Part shown: positions 41,132 to 41,592 of the stretch, piece after piece
Layout of the letters: each line of letters opens with the position of its first letter
How positions within the stretch are numbered: position 1 is the stretch's first letter
Assembly (NCBI GenBank): GCA_964545205.1
Contig: CAZJFH010000043.1
Coordinates: forward strand, 1-41,592
DNA length: 41,592 bases
Direction of reading: 5' to 3'
Origin: CAZJFH01 sp964545205
Lineage (GTDB): Bacteria > Pseudomonadota > Alphaproteobacteria > Rhodospirillales > Magnetospirillaceae
Made by a program: the position numbers and the translations under genes
Notes under the pieces: model-generated
What the model saw: the letters and a program-made list of their open reading frames with translations, nothing else
The model's database searches: none
What the model was told of the DNA's origin: nothing

Positions 41132-41592
41132 TTACGGACGGAACACCGTCGAAGGATGTATGTAGAAAAACAAGGACTTGTGCATTTTAGCCGCATCTTC
41201 GACGGTGCGCCACTTCCCAGGCTCAATCTCGCCGTTCTTGATCGGGTCGTATAACCACCCGACCTGCTCGGGATGATTAAGGAAGGGTTCAGTATGGTTA
41301 ATAACGTAACCGGCTTTGCGGTAAAGTTCCTTCCGGGTCGTGAGCACGTTGATCTCGAGCGATTCAAGCCTCTTCCAAGCGCGCGGATTTTTCTCGCAGT
41401 TGATCTGGTTCATTGCTCTGACCAACCCCATGATATTACCATGGCCCGACAGGGTGCTGGATTCTGGAAAGTGCTTCTTGAATCTGCTTGAAATGGCATG
41501 GAAATAATATTCTGACCCGGCAACAAATTCCTCGTGAGATCCAAGTGAGCATTTGCCCGTCTCGGCTAATTCCGCGAAATCAGAAGTGGACC
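41132..41592 (-). CDS. Second NodB-like deacetylase-fold protein, 5' truncated by the window edge
   Basis: The frame is open to the end of the window (ATG at 41431 is internal), giving at least 153 C-terminal residues. FVAGSEYYFHAISSRF, LSGHGNIMGLVRAMNQ and the terminal HKSLFFYIHPSTVFRP align by eye with VSAHGNPMNTEFQRL and the LFHPATLTG end of the neighbour, so the two are diverged tandem relatives. Its composition is clearly more AT-rich than the rest of the scaffold, with codons such as AAA, TTT and ATT frequent, which suggests separate origin. Stop TAA at 41134-41132. Confidence 0.65.
   Translation of the reverse strand, partial: STSDFAELAETGKCSLGSHEEFVAGSEYYFHAISSRFKKHFPESSTLSGHGNIMGLVRAMNQINCEKNPRAWKRLESLEINVLTTRKELYRKAGYVINHTEPFLNHPEQVGWLYDPIKNGEIEPGKWRTVEDAAKMHKSLFFYIHPSTVFRP

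Overview
The window is a GC-rich scaffold with a run of Ns inside a gene, so it is draft or metagenome-derived. Gene content points to an alphaproteobacterium, most likely Rhodospirillales-like: a cysNC fusion, a FAD monooxygenase paired with a DUF2783 protein, and an rkp-type polyketide/capsule module. This taxonomic call is an inference from gene families, not from a marker gene.

Left part (1-11.4 kb, mostly + strand) is largely housekeeping. It holds the 3' end of a nucleotide-sugar dehydrogenase, two small uncharacterised proteins, an L-lactate dehydrogenase, the sulfate-assimilation operon cysH-cysD-cysNC (with an apparently artificial assembly gap in cysD), a CxxC micro-protein, a FAD monooxygenase/DUF2783 pair, a candidate small RNA with a strong terminator, galE, and a HerA-like ATPase.

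Middle (11.4-17.9 kb, - strand) is a two-partner secretion locus. A 1502-residue FHA-type exoprotein with about eleven internal propeller-like repeats overlaps its outer-membrane transporter by 4 nt. It sits just downstream of a tRNA-Phe gene that has its own promoter and terminator.

Right part (18-41.6 kb) is a surface-polysaccharide locus. One - strand cluster runs GNAT, SDR, LtaS-like phosphotransferase, KpsS-like protein, WecA/WbpL-like initiating transferase and gmhA. A + strand cluster encodes a small lipoprotein, a GINT1-like beta-propeller protein and a KpsC/KpsS-family protein. A third unit encodes a 2480-residue highly reducing type I polyketide synthase, translationally coupled to an alpha-oxoamine synthase. 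Divergent from it are a KpsD-like export protein and an M10/RTX metalloprotease. The right edge has two tandem NodB-like polysaccharide-deacetylase-fold proteins; the second is truncated and much more AT-rich.

The most interesting feature is the PKS + oxoamine synthase + SDR set inside a capsule locus, matching in type the Sinorhizobium rkpA-rkpG-rkpH genes. The catalytic order (build a reduced acyl chain, condense it with an amino acid, reduce the ketone) predicts a sphingoid-base-like lipid, plausibly the membrane anchor of the capsule. That product is inferred and not shown by the sequence.
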